From NCBI GenBank assembly GCA_964414785.1, contig CAYPXZ010000019.1:1-64000 (forward strand): DNA of 64,000 nt. Direction: 5' to 3'. The notes under the pieces were generated by a model that was not told the origin of the DNA, did not search any database, and was given only the letters and a program-made list of their open reading frames with translations. This DNA is from Palsa-1447 sp964414785. GTDB taxonomy: Bacteria > Verrucomicrobiota > Verrucomicrobiia > Opitutales > Opitutaceae. A program made the translations under genes and the position numbers. Positions 45,058 through 53,872 of this stretch are shown piece by piece. Position 1 is the first letter of the stretch. Each line of letters starts with the position of its first letter.

Positions 45058-46593
45058 CTACGGTTTGTCCCCCGCCCCGGTCTTCGGGCCCGCGGAATCG
45101 GCTACCCCCGCGCACGACTGCACGGAGAAGTCGGACACATTCGCCAGCGCGAACGTCTTCTGGCCGGCCGACGGCAGCGCCGTGACGTGCTCGAATCCGG
45201 CGCCCTGGACGTCGTCGAGAGTGACCGAGGGCCGCAGGTCGTCGGCGTCGCGCCTGAGGACCACATGGTGGACGGTCAGGTTCGCCGCGTGCCGCGCGAA
45301 CAGCCCCCATGCGGGCGTCGCTCCAAAGCTGCCCGGCTCCGGGTAGTCGCGCGCCATCTCGGGGACCTGCCGGGCGGCCTGCTCGGCGGTTCCGCCGCCC
45401 GGGAACTCGATCTGGACGTTGTCCAGGGTCACGTCCTCGATCGGGTGCCCCTCGAGGCCCACGACCAGGATACCCTGCCCTCCCGCGACGTCCTCGGCGA
45501 CCAGATTGCTGATGATGACGTGCCGGATCGTGCCGATCGGCGTCTTGTCGGGCCCCCTCATCCGGGCGCCCACCCTCAGGAAGATCGGCGTGTCGAAGAT
45601 CCTGCGCATCGCGATGTTCGAGACCGTGATGTCCTGAAGCAGCGCGCCGTCGACCGTCTCCAGGGCCAGGCCCCTGCAGCACTCGAACACGCAATTCGTG
45701 ATCGTGACGGCCTTGAACCCGCCGTTCGACTCGGTGCCGAACTTGATCCTCCCGGTCGGGGAGGGATTGGAGGCCGCGGAGTGCTGGCGCGTCCCGTCGA
45801 GGAGCGTCCCCTCGTCGTAACCGCTCACCAGGCAGTCCGAGATCGTGACGTTCTCCGTCGACCGGAACTGCCCGAGCCCGAAGGAGCTCTTCAGGCAGAT
45901 GCCGTCGTCCCACGGGGAATTGACCGAGCAGTTCGATATCCGCACGTTCTGGCAGCAGTCGATGTCCATGCCGTCGCGGTTCGTGTCCACCGTGAGCCCG
46001 TCGATGACGAGGTTGTCGACGCCCGTCGCCAAGATCCCGAACCAGCCCCCGTGCTCGATCGTGAACTCGCGCAGGGAGATGTTGCGGCAGTTGCGCAGCG
46101 CGATCGCCTTGTTGCCGAGTTTGCGAGGCGGATCGTCCTTCGCCGCGTCGTGGAGGAGGCCCTTGCCGAGGATCCGCCCGGGGCCCGTGATGGACGCGTT
46201 CGTCACCCCCTCCCCCCAGATCAGGCCGTCGTGGAAGTGGCTGTGCCCGAAGTCCTGGTAGTGGAGCGAGTCGCCCCACACGTTCGGCTCCGGGGAATCA
46301 TAGGCGCGCGCGTCCGAGCTGGCCACGATCGTAGCTCCGGGCCCGAGATGCAGGCACACGTTGCTCCTGAGGTGGATCGAGCCCGAGAGATAGGTTCCGG
46401 CCGTGAACTCCACGGTCCCGCCGCCGGCCCTGCTCGCTGCCTCTATCGCGGCGTTGATCGCCCCGGCGTCGTTGGAGGCCCCGTCGGCCCTTGCGCCGAA
46501 CGCCCTGGGGTCGAACGTTGCGGGCGGTGCCGCGGCCAGTACAGCCGAGGCCAGAAGGCCGGCCGCGATGAGGATTGCGGGGATTCTCGACAT
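45058..46593 (-). CDS. GH28 family polygalacturonase-like enzyme
   Basis: A 511-residue exported enzyme with a signal peptide (IPAILIAAGLLASAVLA). The parallel beta-helix opening FDPRAFGARADGASNDAGAI is typical of GH28. Catalytic Asp residues fit TNRDGMDIDCC (about 207) and WDDGICLKS (about 228); substrate contacts fit GRIKFGTES (about 281). The usual GHG motif is not obvious; GQF occupies a similar place, so activity may differ from classic polygalacturonase. Substrates of the family are galacturonic-acid-containing pectins. It agrees with kduI and the DUF4038 gene elsewhere in the window. It stands alone between convergent and co-directional housekeeping genes. Confidence 0.85.
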   Translation of the reverse strand: MSRIPAILIAAGLLASAVLAAAPPATFDPRAFGARADGASNDAGAINAAIEAASRAGGGTVEFTAGTYLSGSIHLRSNVCLHLGPGATIVASSDARAYDSPEPNVWGDSLHYQDFGHSHFHDGLIWGEGVTNASITGPGRILGKGLLHDAAKDDPPRKLGNKAIALRNCRNISLREFTIEHGGWFGILATGVDNLVIDGLTVDTNRDGMDIDCCQNVRISNCSVNSPWDDGICLKSSFGLGQFRSTENVTISDCLVSGYDEGTLLDGTRQHSAASNPSPTGRIKFGTESNGGFKAVTITNCVFECCRGLALETVDGALLQDITVSNIAMRRIFDTPIFLRVGARMRGPDKTPIGTIRHVIISNLVAEDVAGGQGILVVGLEGHPIEDVTLDNVQIEFPGGGTAEQAARQVPEMARDYPEPGSFGATPAWGLFARHAANLTVHHVVLRRDADDLRPSVTLDDVQGAGFEHVTALPSAGQKTFALANVSDFSVQSCAGVADSAGPKTGAGDKP

Positions 46594-46703
46594 AGGGGTA
46601 CAGGGGTTTCGCACCGGGGGCTTGGGGGTCGGCCCTCGGGCTGCGCACCCAACAAAGGCAGCTCACGAAGTCTGTCAATCCGGCAGGGCCGGGCGCTGCG
46701 GGC

Positions 46704-48023
46704 CTATTTTGCCGGGCCCCAGCGCCGCGTGAACGGATAGTAGATGAACAGCGGCCGTCCGACGACGTCCTTCGCGGGCACGTAACCCCAGAAACGCCCG
46801 TCGAAGCTGTTGCCCGAGTTGTCGCCCAGGGCCAGGTAGGAGTAGTCGGGGACGACGATCGGCTCCCCCTTGAAGAGCAGGTTGTAGCGCGTGTCTTCGT
46901 GGAGCGCGTTGAAGTAGCCCCGGTAGGGGCTCACGCGCCCCGCATTCAGCTCGAAGGCCGCCGAGCCCGTGATCGGCGCGCCGTTGCGGTAGATCCTCGG
47001 CTCCTTCATCTCAATCGAGTCGCCCGGGACGCCGACCAGGCGCTTGATGAAGTACTGCGACCCGAACGCGCGCTGGATGTCGGGGATGTTGTCCGTCCTG
47101 AACACGAACCCCTGCCCCACCGTCGGCCTGACAAAGTTGTAGCTCACGCGGTCGACGAAGAGCTGGTCGCCCGTCATGATGTCGAACCTGACGATCGGCT
47201 CGCCGCGGCGCACCGTTCGGCCGAGCGGGACGCGCAGCGCCTCGTAGACGCCGTTGTTGTTCTCGTCGAGCTTCTGGCTCACCTCCTCGATCTGCCCCGC
47301 CTGCCCCGCCCTCTGGATCTGGGCGAGGAGGGCCGAGCGGTCCGGAAAGTACGTGTCAAAGACCACGTCGTCGAAGTCGCCGAAATCCGCCGGGACCTGG
47401 ACCGATGCGGGGGCCCCGTCAACGTAGAAGGTGTACTCCTTGACGCGGGCCGGCAGGACGAGCCAGGACCTTCCGTTCTTGAGCGTGTAGGCAAGGCTCA
47501 CCTTGTCCCCGCGGATGACGAGCGGCACCGAGAGCTGCCCGTCGCGCGGAGCGACCGCCGTGCGGCGCTCGGCTCCGTAGGCCAGGAACCGGAAGACCTC
47601 GCCCGGCACTCCGGGCGCCTCGGAGCCCGGGGGGAAGTTCTCCTTGGTCATCCCGTAGTAGGTCGGCCACATCGAGTTCGTGGGGATTTTGAACGGCTGC
47701 ACGAAGTACGTGCGGACGCCGAGGATCACGATCGCCGCCACCAGGAAGAACTCGATGTTCTCGACGAGGGAGGTCTTCGGGTAGATCGCCCCGCCCGTCC
47801 TCACCAGGACGCCCTCGAGCGACTCGATGCCGAGCTTGAGCCTGGCGGCGTCGGCGCGCTCCTTGAGGAGCCGCCGCAGGTTCTGCGTCCTCTCGACGAG
47901 CTCGTCCGACTCCTTGGCGTCGAGCCGGTCGCGCCGGTAGCTCCACACCTTCGAGGCGAGCTCGAGCCAGTTGGATGCGTTCTCGCGCATCTTTTTCTCC
48001 TGCGATTCGAAGAGGCCGAACAT
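46704..48023 (-). CDS. lepB: Signal peptidase I with large insertion
   Basis: A 439-residue membrane protease that cleaves signal peptides of exported proteins. The single clear membrane segment (FFLVAAIVILGVRTYFV, about 92-108) precedes the catalytic Ser117 in FKIPTNSMWPTYYG. The general base Lys327 is in YFIKRLVGVPGDSIEM, and box E is LALGDNSGNSFDGRFWGYVP. Ser and Lys are 210 residues apart, against 55 in E. coli LepB, because of an insert at about 125-280. The first ~80 residues are a charged, probably cytosolic helical extension. It follows lepA by 26 bases, the same lepA-lepB order as in E. coli. Confidence 0.95.
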   Translation of the reverse strand: MFGLFESQEKKMRENASNWLELASKVWSYRRDRLDAKESDELVERTQNLRRLLKERADAARLKLGIESLEGVLVRTGGAIYPKTSLVENIEFFLVAAIVILGVRTYFVQPFKIPTNSMWPTYYGMTKENFPPGSEAPGVPGEVFRFLAYGAERRTAVAPRDGQLSVPLVIRGDKVSLAYTLKNGRSWLVLPARVKEYTFYVDGAPASVQVPADFGDFDDVVFDTYFPDRSALLAQIQRAGQAGQIEEVSQKLDENNNGVYEALRVPLGRTVRRGEPIVRFDIMTGDQLFVDRVSYNFVRPTVGQGFVFRTDNIPDIQRAFGSQYFIKRLVGVPGDSIEMKEPRIYRNGAPITGSAAFELNAGRVSPYRGYFNALHEDTRYNLLFKGEPIVVPDYSYLALGDNSGNSFDGRFWGYVPAKDVVGRPLFIYYPFTRRWGPAK

Positions 48024-48049
48024 GGGTGCTGGGACAGAGCGGGGAAGGT

Positions 48050-49846
48050 TTAGTTGTTCCTGAGTACCTTTATGAAAGTGTCCGGGGGTATGGAGACCTT
48101 TCCGATCAATTTCATCTTCTGTTTCCCTTCCTTCTGCTTATCAAGCAACTTGCGCTTCCTGGAGATGTCGCCGCCGTAGCATTTGGCCGTCACGTCCTTT
48201 CGCATCTCCCTCACGCTCTCGCGCGCGATGATCTTTCCCCCGATCGCGGCCTGCAGCGCGATCCGGAACATCTGCGGGGGGATGATCTCGGAGAGGCGCT
48301 TGCACAGGTCCCTGCCGCGGGCCTCCGCCTTCTCCCGATGCACGATGCTCGCGAAGGCGTCCACCGGGTCGCCGTTGACGAGGATCTCCATCTTCACGAG
48401 GTCCGCCTGCCTGTAGTCCCCGAGCTCGTAGTCCATCGAGCCGTACCCGTGGGTCACGCTCTTTAGGCGGTCGTTGAAGTCGACGAGGATCTCGTTGAGC
48501 GGCAGGACGCAGCTTACCATGACGCGGGTGGAGTCGAGCGTGTGCGTGTGCTCGACGACGCCGCGCTTCTCCATGATGAGGGCCAGCATGTCTCCCATCG
48601 AGGCGTTCGGGATGTGCAGCGACGCCTTGAGCGTCGGCTCCATGATCATCTCGATCGTGCCGGGGTCGGGCATGTTGACCGGGTTGTCGACTTCCATGAC
48701 CGCGCCGCCTTGCTTCACCACCTTGTAGATCACGCTCGGGTACGTGGAGATGATCTCCACGTCGTGCTCGCGCCGGATCCTCTCCTGGATGATCTCCATG
48801 TGCAGGAGCCCGAGGAAGCCGCACCTGAAGCCGAAGCCGAGCGCCACCGAGCTCTCCTGCGAGTACACGAACGCCGAGTCGTTGAGGCGCAGCCTGCCGA
48901 GGGCGGACTTCAATTTCTCGTAGTCCGAGCTCTCTATTGGGTAGAGCCCGCAGAAGACCATGGGGCGGACCGCCTTGTAGCCGGGAAGCATGTCCTGGGC
49001 CGGCTTGGCCGCCATCGTGATCGTGTCGCCGGTCTTGATCTCGCTCGTGTCCTTGATGTTCGAGACGATGTACCCGACGTCGCCCTGCGAGAGGACGTCG
49101 CGCTTCTCCATCTTCGGGGTGAAGACGCCGACCTCCTTGATCTCGGACTTCTGGCCCGTGCTCATGAGCATCATCGTCTCCCCGGCCCTGATGGTGCCGG
49201 AGAACACCCGAGCGTAGGCGATCACCCCCCTGAAGGAGTCGTAGATCGAGTCGAAGACGAGCGTGCGCATCTGCGGGTAGTCGGTCCAGCGCGGGGGAGG
49301 AATGCGCTCCACGACGGCCTCGAGGATCTCGACGATCCCTATGCCGGACTTGCCGCTTGCGAGGATGGCCTCCTCCGCGGGGATCGTCAGGATGTCCTCG
49401 AGCTGCTTGAGGCACAGGTCCAGGTCCGCGCTCGGCAGGTCGATCTTGTTGATGACCGGGATGATCTTGAGCTTCTGCGCGAAGGCCAGGTGCGCATTGG
49501 CGACCGTCTGGGCCTCGACCCCCTGGGAGGCATCGATCAATAGCAGCGCGCCCTCGCACGCGGCCAGGCTCCTCGAGACCTCGTAGGAGAAGTCCACGTG
49601 GCCCGGGGTGTCCATGAGGTTCAGCTTGTAGGTGACCCCGCTCTTGGCCTTGTAGCTCATCGTGACCGGATGGGACTTGATCGTGATCCCCCGCTCCCGC
49701 TCCAGGTCCATGGAGTCGAGGTACTGCGCCGTCAGCATCCGGTCCGAGACCGTGTGCGTCTCCTGGAGGAGCCTGTCCGAGAGCGTCGTCTTGCCGTGGT
49801 CTACGTGGGCAATGATGCAGAAATTGCGTGTAAGGGGGGCGTCCAT
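48050..49846 (-). CDS. lepA: Elongation factor 4 (LepA GTPase)
   Basis: A 598-residue translational GTPase, the standard length. G1 is AHVDHGKTTLSDRLLQ (about 13-28), G3 DTPGHVDFSYEVSRSL, and G4 NKIDLPSAD. The LepA-specific C-terminal domain is seen as ITAKCYGGDISRKRKLLDKQ-type sequence before KEGKQKMKLIGKVSIP. It acts on the ribosome in back-translocation or initiation. It starts 18 bases downstream of the fabD stop codon and precedes lepB, so fabD, lepA and lepB may form one operon. Confidence 0.98.
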   Translation of the reverse strand: MDAPLTRNFCIIAHVDHGKTTLSDRLLQETHTVSDRMLTAQYLDSMDLERERGITIKSHPVTMSYKAKSGVTYKLNLMDTPGHVDFSYEVSRSLAACEGALLLIDASQGVEAQTVANAHLAFAQKLKIIPVINKIDLPSADLDLCLKQLEDILTIPAEEAILASGKSGIGIVEILEAVVERIPPPRWTDYPQMRTLVFDSIYDSFRGVIAYARVFSGTIRAGETMMLMSTGQKSEIKEVGVFTPKMEKRDVLSQGDVGYIVSNIKDTSEIKTGDTITMAAKPAQDMLPGYKAVRPMVFCGLYPIESSDYEKLKSALGRLRLNDSAFVYSQESSVALGFGFRCGFLGLLHMEIIQERIRREHDVEIISTYPSVIYKVVKQGGAVMEVDNPVNMPDPGTIEMIMEPTLKASLHIPNASMGDMLALIMEKRGVVEHTHTLDSTRVMVSCVLPLNEILVDFNDRLKSVTHGYGSMDYELGDYRQADLVKMEILVNGDPVDAFASIVHREKAEARGRDLCKRLSEIIPPQMFRIALQAAIGGKIIARESVREMRKDVTAKCYGGDISRKRKLLDKQKEGKQKMKLIGKVSIPPDTFIKVLRNN

Positions 49847-49864
49847 CGTCAGTTGGACCCTTCG

Positions 49865-50767
49865 TCAGGCGCCCACGTCTGTGTACTCGGAAAGGCTCCG
49901 CACGTTCCAGGACTTGTCGATGCGCCGGGAGAGGCCCGCCAGGGTGCCGCCGGGCCCAAGCTCCCAGAATTCCGAGGCTCCCGCGGCGGCCGCCGAGCGC
50001 ATGCAGTCCTCCCAGAGGACCGGGGAGACGACCTGCCTGACGAGGGCCTGCTTGATCGCCGCCGGGTCCGAGACCGCAACGCCTGTCGTGTTCGTAAAGA
50101 CCCGCAGATGCGGCGCCGAGAAGGGGATGTCCGCAAGGAAGGCCTCGAACGCGCTGCGGGCGGGCTCCATCAGCCTGCTGTGGTAGGCCCCCGCGACGTT
50201 GAGCGGCATGACCTTCATCCCCCGCTCCTTCGCGCCAGCCGTGGCCGCCGCGACCTTCGGCTTCTCGCCGGAGATGATGATCTGGCCGGGCGCGTTGAAG
50301 TTGGCCGCCTCGACGTCAAATTCAGCGCAGAGCGCCGCGACCGCCTCGCGCGTCTGTCCGATGACCGCCGCCATGCCCCCCTGGCTCCTCTCGCAGGCGC
50401 CCTGCATCAGGCGGCCGCGCTCGGCCACGATGCGCAGTCCCGTAGCAAAGTCGAAGACCCCGGCGGCGGCATAGGCCGTCACTTCCCCCAGGCTTAGGCC
50501 AAGGGCGAAGTCGACCGCGGGAAGCTTGCCCCCCTCGCGCAGCGCCGCGACGAGCGCCATGCCGTGGACGAAGAGCGCCGGCTGGCAAACGCGGGTCTCG
50601 GTGAGCTCGGCCTCCGGGCCCTCAAAGCTCACCCGGGCAAGGTCCCAGCCCAGCACCCCGGCCGCCTCGTCGTAGAGGGCCCTGGCGGCGGCGCTGGACG
50701 CATGCAGCGTCCTTCCCATGCCGACCTTTTGGGCGCCCTGGCCTGCGAATAGAAATGCGATTGGCAT
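49865..50767 (-). CDS. fabD: Malonyl-CoA-ACP transacylase
   Basis: A 300-residue cytosolic enzyme that moves malonyl from CoA to acyl carrier protein in fatty-acid synthesis. FLFAGQGAQKVGMG is at the N-terminus; the catalytic Ser is in ALGLSLGEVTAYAAAG, where the usual GHSLGE reads GLSLGE; the catalytic His is in AGAYHSRLMEPA; ELGPGGTLAGLSRRI is at the C-terminus. The ATG at 50767 matches the family start; the frame opens further upstream at 50857. It is separated from lepA by 18 bases. Confidence 0.96.
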   Translation of the reverse strand: MPIAFLFAGQGAQKVGMGRTLHASSAAARALYDEAAGVLGWDLARVSFEGPEAELTETRVCQPALFVHGMALVAALREGGKLPAVDFALGLSLGEVTAYAAAGVFDFATGLRIVAERGRLMQGACERSQGGMAAVIGQTREAVAALCAEFDVEAANFNAPGQIIISGEKPKVAAATAGAKERGMKVMPLNVAGAYHSRLMEPARSAFEAFLADIPFSAPHLRVFTNTTGVAVSDPAAIKQALVRQVVSPVLWEDCMRSAAAAGASEFWELGPGGTLAGLSRRIDKSWNVRSLSEYTDVGA

Positions 50768-50863
50768 TGTAGAACCGACTAGGCAATCCCCCGGAGGCGG
50801 CGAATCCAAGCCAAATATTGGCAAACGGGCCCGGACGCGGCACGCCGGGGGCCGCAAAGGCCC

Positions 50864-51784
50864 TCAGAAGCGCTTCAGCTGCCTGAAGTACTTGTCGTCA
50901 TCGGCGGGCTGGGCGAAATCCGGTATGAAGGTCCGGGAACTATCGAGCGGGCGCGGATCCACGCCCGAGGTGGACATTCCCCGGGAGAAATCAGAGAGCC
51001 CCGGGGCCGCGGGGCCCGCGCCCTCCGGGGCGAGGAACCACTTGGCGGTCGGCGCCGGCCCCAGGTCGGGCGGGGCGAGGTAGGGGTTGGGGGCGGACCG
51101 GGAGTCGGCAAAGGGGGTACTGTCCACCGGCCCGATCAGGTTCTCGACGAACGAGCCCCCCTGCCCCGCGTCAAGGCCGGGCAGCAGGTCCATGTGGCTG
51201 CGGCCCGCCTCCCCGGAGAGGCCCTCCCCCTTTGTCCCGGGCACGAGCAGGTCCCGGTCCTTGGCGGATATCCAGCCCCCCATGAACGAATCCAGGGGGT
51301 TGTAGGCGGACGCGGTCCCTTCCTTGGGCCCGTCCTTCTCCCTCGCCTCCTCGGCAAGCGCCAGGTCCTTCTCTCCGAGGGTGGCCTCCCGGTCGCCCGG
51401 GTGCAGGAGGTCCGCCTCGGACTTCAGGAGATCGTCCTTGTCGCGCCCCTTCGTCGTCCGGCCGCCGTCCGCCCTCTTGTCCATCGCGTCGACCAGCCAG
51501 TTACCGGTCCCCTGATTCTTCTTCGCCGGGTCGAGCGAGGCCTCCTTCTCTCGGGACGGCGCCCCGGGGAGCTCCGGCAGCGCCGCCCCCGAGATGGTCC
51601 CCACGTCCTTCATGTCGAGGGTCGGCAGCGCCGCCCCGGAATCCTGCCCCACAGGGGCCTTGATGGAGGCCAGGTCCTTCTTCGCGGTCGCAATGGAGTC
51701 CCCGGCCTGCGACGGCGAATCCGCGGCGCGTGCGGCCGCCGCCATCACGGCCAGGAGCAGGGCGCCCGATAAGCGCATCGGCAT
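50864..51784 (-). CDS. Secreted low-complexity hypothetical protein
   Basis: A 306-residue protein with a signal peptide (RLSGALLLAVMAAAARA) and no domain I recognise. The mature part is rich in Pro, Gly, Asp, Ser and Lys with short charged blocks (KRADGGRTTKGRDKDDLLKS) and looks largely disordered. It starts 14 bases after the PilT-like gene and runs in the same direction, so co-transcription is likely and a link with pili or the envelope is possible but unproven. The coding frame is supported by the signal peptide and spacing. Confidence 0.65.
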   Translation of the reverse strand: MPMRLSGALLLAVMAAAARAADSPSQAGDSIATAKKDLASIKAPVGQDSGAALPTLDMKDVGTISGAALPELPGAPSREKEASLDPAKKNQGTGNWLVDAMDKRADGGRTTKGRDKDDLLKSEADLLHPGDREATLGEKDLALAEEAREKDGPKEGTASAYNPLDSFMGGWISAKDRDLLVPGTKGEGLSGEAGRSHMDLLPGLDAGQGGSFVENLIGPVDSTPFADSRSAPNPYLAPPDLGPAPTAKWFLAPEGAGPAAPGLSDFSRGMSTSGVDPRPLDSSRTFIPDFAQPADDDKYFRQLKRF

Positions 51785-51798
51785 TGGGATCCGGCCCG

Positions 51799-52896
51799 CT
51801 AGCTCTTGATGAAGATACCCTTCAGGTTCATCTCGAGCTGCTGGGGATTGGGTGAGAAGCGGATTCCGTCCGCCTTGCTGATCCGGCCGGCCTTGATGAG
51901 GCGGTAGATGTCCTTGTTGAAGGAGTAGGTGTTGCCGTCCAGGCCGCCCTCAAGCAGGGACGCGATCTTGTCGAACTGGCCCTCGAGGATTAGGTTTCGG
52001 ATCGTCGCGTCGGTGTTGAGGACCTCGTTGGTCGGGACCCGCCCGCCGCCCTCGAGGCTCGGGATCAGCTTCTGGCAGATGAACCCGCGGATGGACCCGG
52101 AGATCTGCCTGCGGGCCTGCGCCATCTGGTCGGGCGGGAAGAACTCGAAGAGGCGGGTCAGCGACTGGGCGACGGTCGCGGCGTGCATGGTCGAGAACAC
52201 GAGGTGCCCCGTCTCCGCGGCCGAGATCGCCGTCTCGAACGTCTCCCGGTCGCGCATTTCACCGATCAGGATGATGTCGGGGTTCTGGCGCAGCACCGAC
52301 TTGATCGCCAGTTCGAAGGTCGGCACGTCGAGCCCGATCTCGCGCTGCTGGAACACGGACTTGTCGTCCTGAAAGGTGTACTCGATCGGGTCCTCGATCG
52401 TGACGATGTGCTTGTCCATGTTCTGGTTTATCCAGTTGAGCATGGCGGCCATCGTCGAGCTCTTGCCGGAGCCCGTCGCTCCGCAGATCAGAAGGATGCC
52501 GTCCTTCGCGTTTGCGAGCTTGAGCAGCGGCTCGGCCTGCAGCCCCAGGTCCTCGAAGTTCGGGACCTTGCTCTTGATGTGCCGGAAGACGATGCTGACC
52601 AGTCCGCGCTGGTGGAACGCGTTCACGCGGAACCTGCCGATGCCGTCGGCCGCGTAGGCAAAGTCGATCTGGCCCATGTCGTCCCATTTCGAGCGGAAGA
52701 CCTCCGGCACGTGCTCGTCGACGAAGGCCTGCGCCTCCGGGCTCGTTATGGGGTCCATGTCCACCGGCTTCAGCCGGTTCGATATCCGGACGTAGCCCGG
52801 CTTGTTTGACTTGATGACGATGTCGCTCGCGCCGCTCTCGACCGCAAGCTTGAGCAGGTCGTTGAAGATCTCGGTATGAGGGGTGACTTCGTTCAT
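51799..52896 (-). CDS. pilT: PilT/PilU-type pilus retraction ATPase
   Basis: A 365-residue cytosolic hexameric ATPase of the secretion ATPase superfamily that retracts type IV pili. Walker A is GATGSGKSS (about 139-147); the Asp box is IVTIEDPIEYTF, Walker B-like ILIGEMRDRETF, and the His box is AAETGHLVFSTMHA. The C-terminal ~25 residues extend beyond the short PilT form and may indicate a PilU-like paralogue. The ATG at 52896 is chosen over a TTG two codons upstream. Divergent from dapA with 80 bases between; no other pil genes are in the window. Confidence 0.92.
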   Translation of the reverse strand: MNEVTPHTEIFNDLLKLAVESGASDIVIKSNKPGYVRISNRLKPVDMDPITSPEAQAFVDEHVPEVFRSKWDDMGQIDFAYAADGIGRFRVNAFHQRGLVSIVFRHIKSKVPNFEDLGLQAEPLLKLANAKDGILLICGATGSGKSSTMAAMLNWINQNMDKHIVTIEDPIEYTFQDDKSVFQQREIGLDVPTFELAIKSVLRQNPDIILIGEMRDRETFETAISAAETGHLVFSTMHAATVAQSLTRLFEFFPPDQMAQARRQISGSIRGFICQKLIPSLEGGGRVPTNEVLNTDATIRNLILEGQFDKIASLLEGGLDGNTYSFNKDIYRLIKAGRISKADGIRFSPNPQQLEMNLKGIFIKS

Positions 52897-52976
52897 AAAC
52901 AAAATAGCGTTGCTCTGGATTTTGTAGCTTGGCCTGCTTCAACCGGCAAGGCATCTTTGCCAAGTCCCTGAAACCT

Positions 52977-53864
52977 ATGAAGCCACGCACCCTGACAGGC
53001 GCGATCACAGCCCTCGCAACTCCCTTCCGCGGGAAGGACGTTTCATTTGGGGACCTCAAAAGGCTGGTGGAGCACCAGATAAAGGGGGGGATCGATGGCA
53101 TTGTCCCGGTGGGTACGACCGGCGAGTCCCCGACTTTGACGTCGGAGGAGCACATGGACGTCATCCGCGCGACGATCGAGTTCGCCCGCGGCAGGGTCCC
53201 GGTGATCGCCGGCACGGGCTCCAACTCGACGGCGGAGGCGCTGGAATACACCCGGCACTCCGACGAGGCGGGCGCGGACGCGGTGCTCGTCGTGACGCCC
53301 TACTACAACAAGCCGAGCCAGGACGGGCTCTACCGCCACTACGCCGCCATCGCCGACGCGACCGACCTGCCGATCATCCTCTACTCCATTCCCTCGCGCT
53401 GCTCGATCGAGATAGGCGTGCCGCTCTTCGAGCGCCTCAGGTCCAAGTACTCCAACGTGCGCTGGATCAAGGAGGCGGGGGGCTCGGTGGACCGCGTCGA
53501 CCAGCTCAAGCGCGCCATGGGAGACGACATCACCGTCCTTAGCGGCGACGACTCTCTGACGCTCGCCTTCATGGCCTCAGGAGCCGAGGGCGTGATCAGC
53601 GTCGCCTCGAACCTCGTTCCGAGGCAGATCACCCGGATGGTGCGCTACGCTCAGCAGAACGACTTCGCGAGCGCGACCAAACTCCACCACAAGCTCTACC
53701 CCCTCTTCAAGGCCCTCTTCGTGGACCCGAACCCCGTTCCGCTGAAGGCCGCCCTGGCGCGCGCGGGGATCATCGGCAGCGAGGCGGTCCGGCTGCCCCT
53801 CTGCCCCATGGGGCCCGCCAACCGGGCCATCCTGGCAAAGGCCTTGGCGTCCCTCAGGCGCTGA
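52977..53864 (+). CDS. dapA: 4-hydroxy-tetrahydrodipicolinate synthase
   Basis: A 295-residue cytosolic TIM-barrel enzyme that condenses pyruvate with aspartate semialdehyde, the first step toward diaminopimelate and lysine. Visible features: GIVPVGTTGESPTLTSEEH, the Tyr of VVTPYYNKPSQDGLYRHY and the Schiff-base Lys in VRWIKEAGGS. Length is normal. The ATG at 52977 is the family start. It is followed after 8 bases by dapB and then ruvA. Confidence 0.97.
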   Translation: MKPRTLTGAITALATPFRGKDVSFGDLKRLVEHQIKGGIDGIVPVGTTGESPTLTSEEHMDVIRATIEFARGRVPVIAGTGSNSTAEALEYTRHSDEAGADAVLVVTPYYNKPSQDGLYRHYAAIADATDLPIILYSIPSRCSIEIGVPLFERLRSKYSNVRWIKEAGGSVDRVDQLKRAMGDDITVLSGDDSLTLAFMASGAEGVISVASNLVPRQITRMVRYAQQNDFASATKLHHKLYPLFKALFVDPNPVPLKAALARAGIIGSEAVRLPLCPMGPANRAILAKALASLRR

Positions 53865-53872
53865 CCCCTCCC

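Noticed and set aside
45055..46740. 561-residue plus-strand open frame opposite GH28
   Set aside because: Antisense shadow of the GH28 enzyme; no recognisable motif.
48141..49559. 472-residue open frame inside lepA in another frame
   Set aside because: Arg/Asp/His/Gly-rich composition without any domain; lepA in the correct frame is unambiguous.
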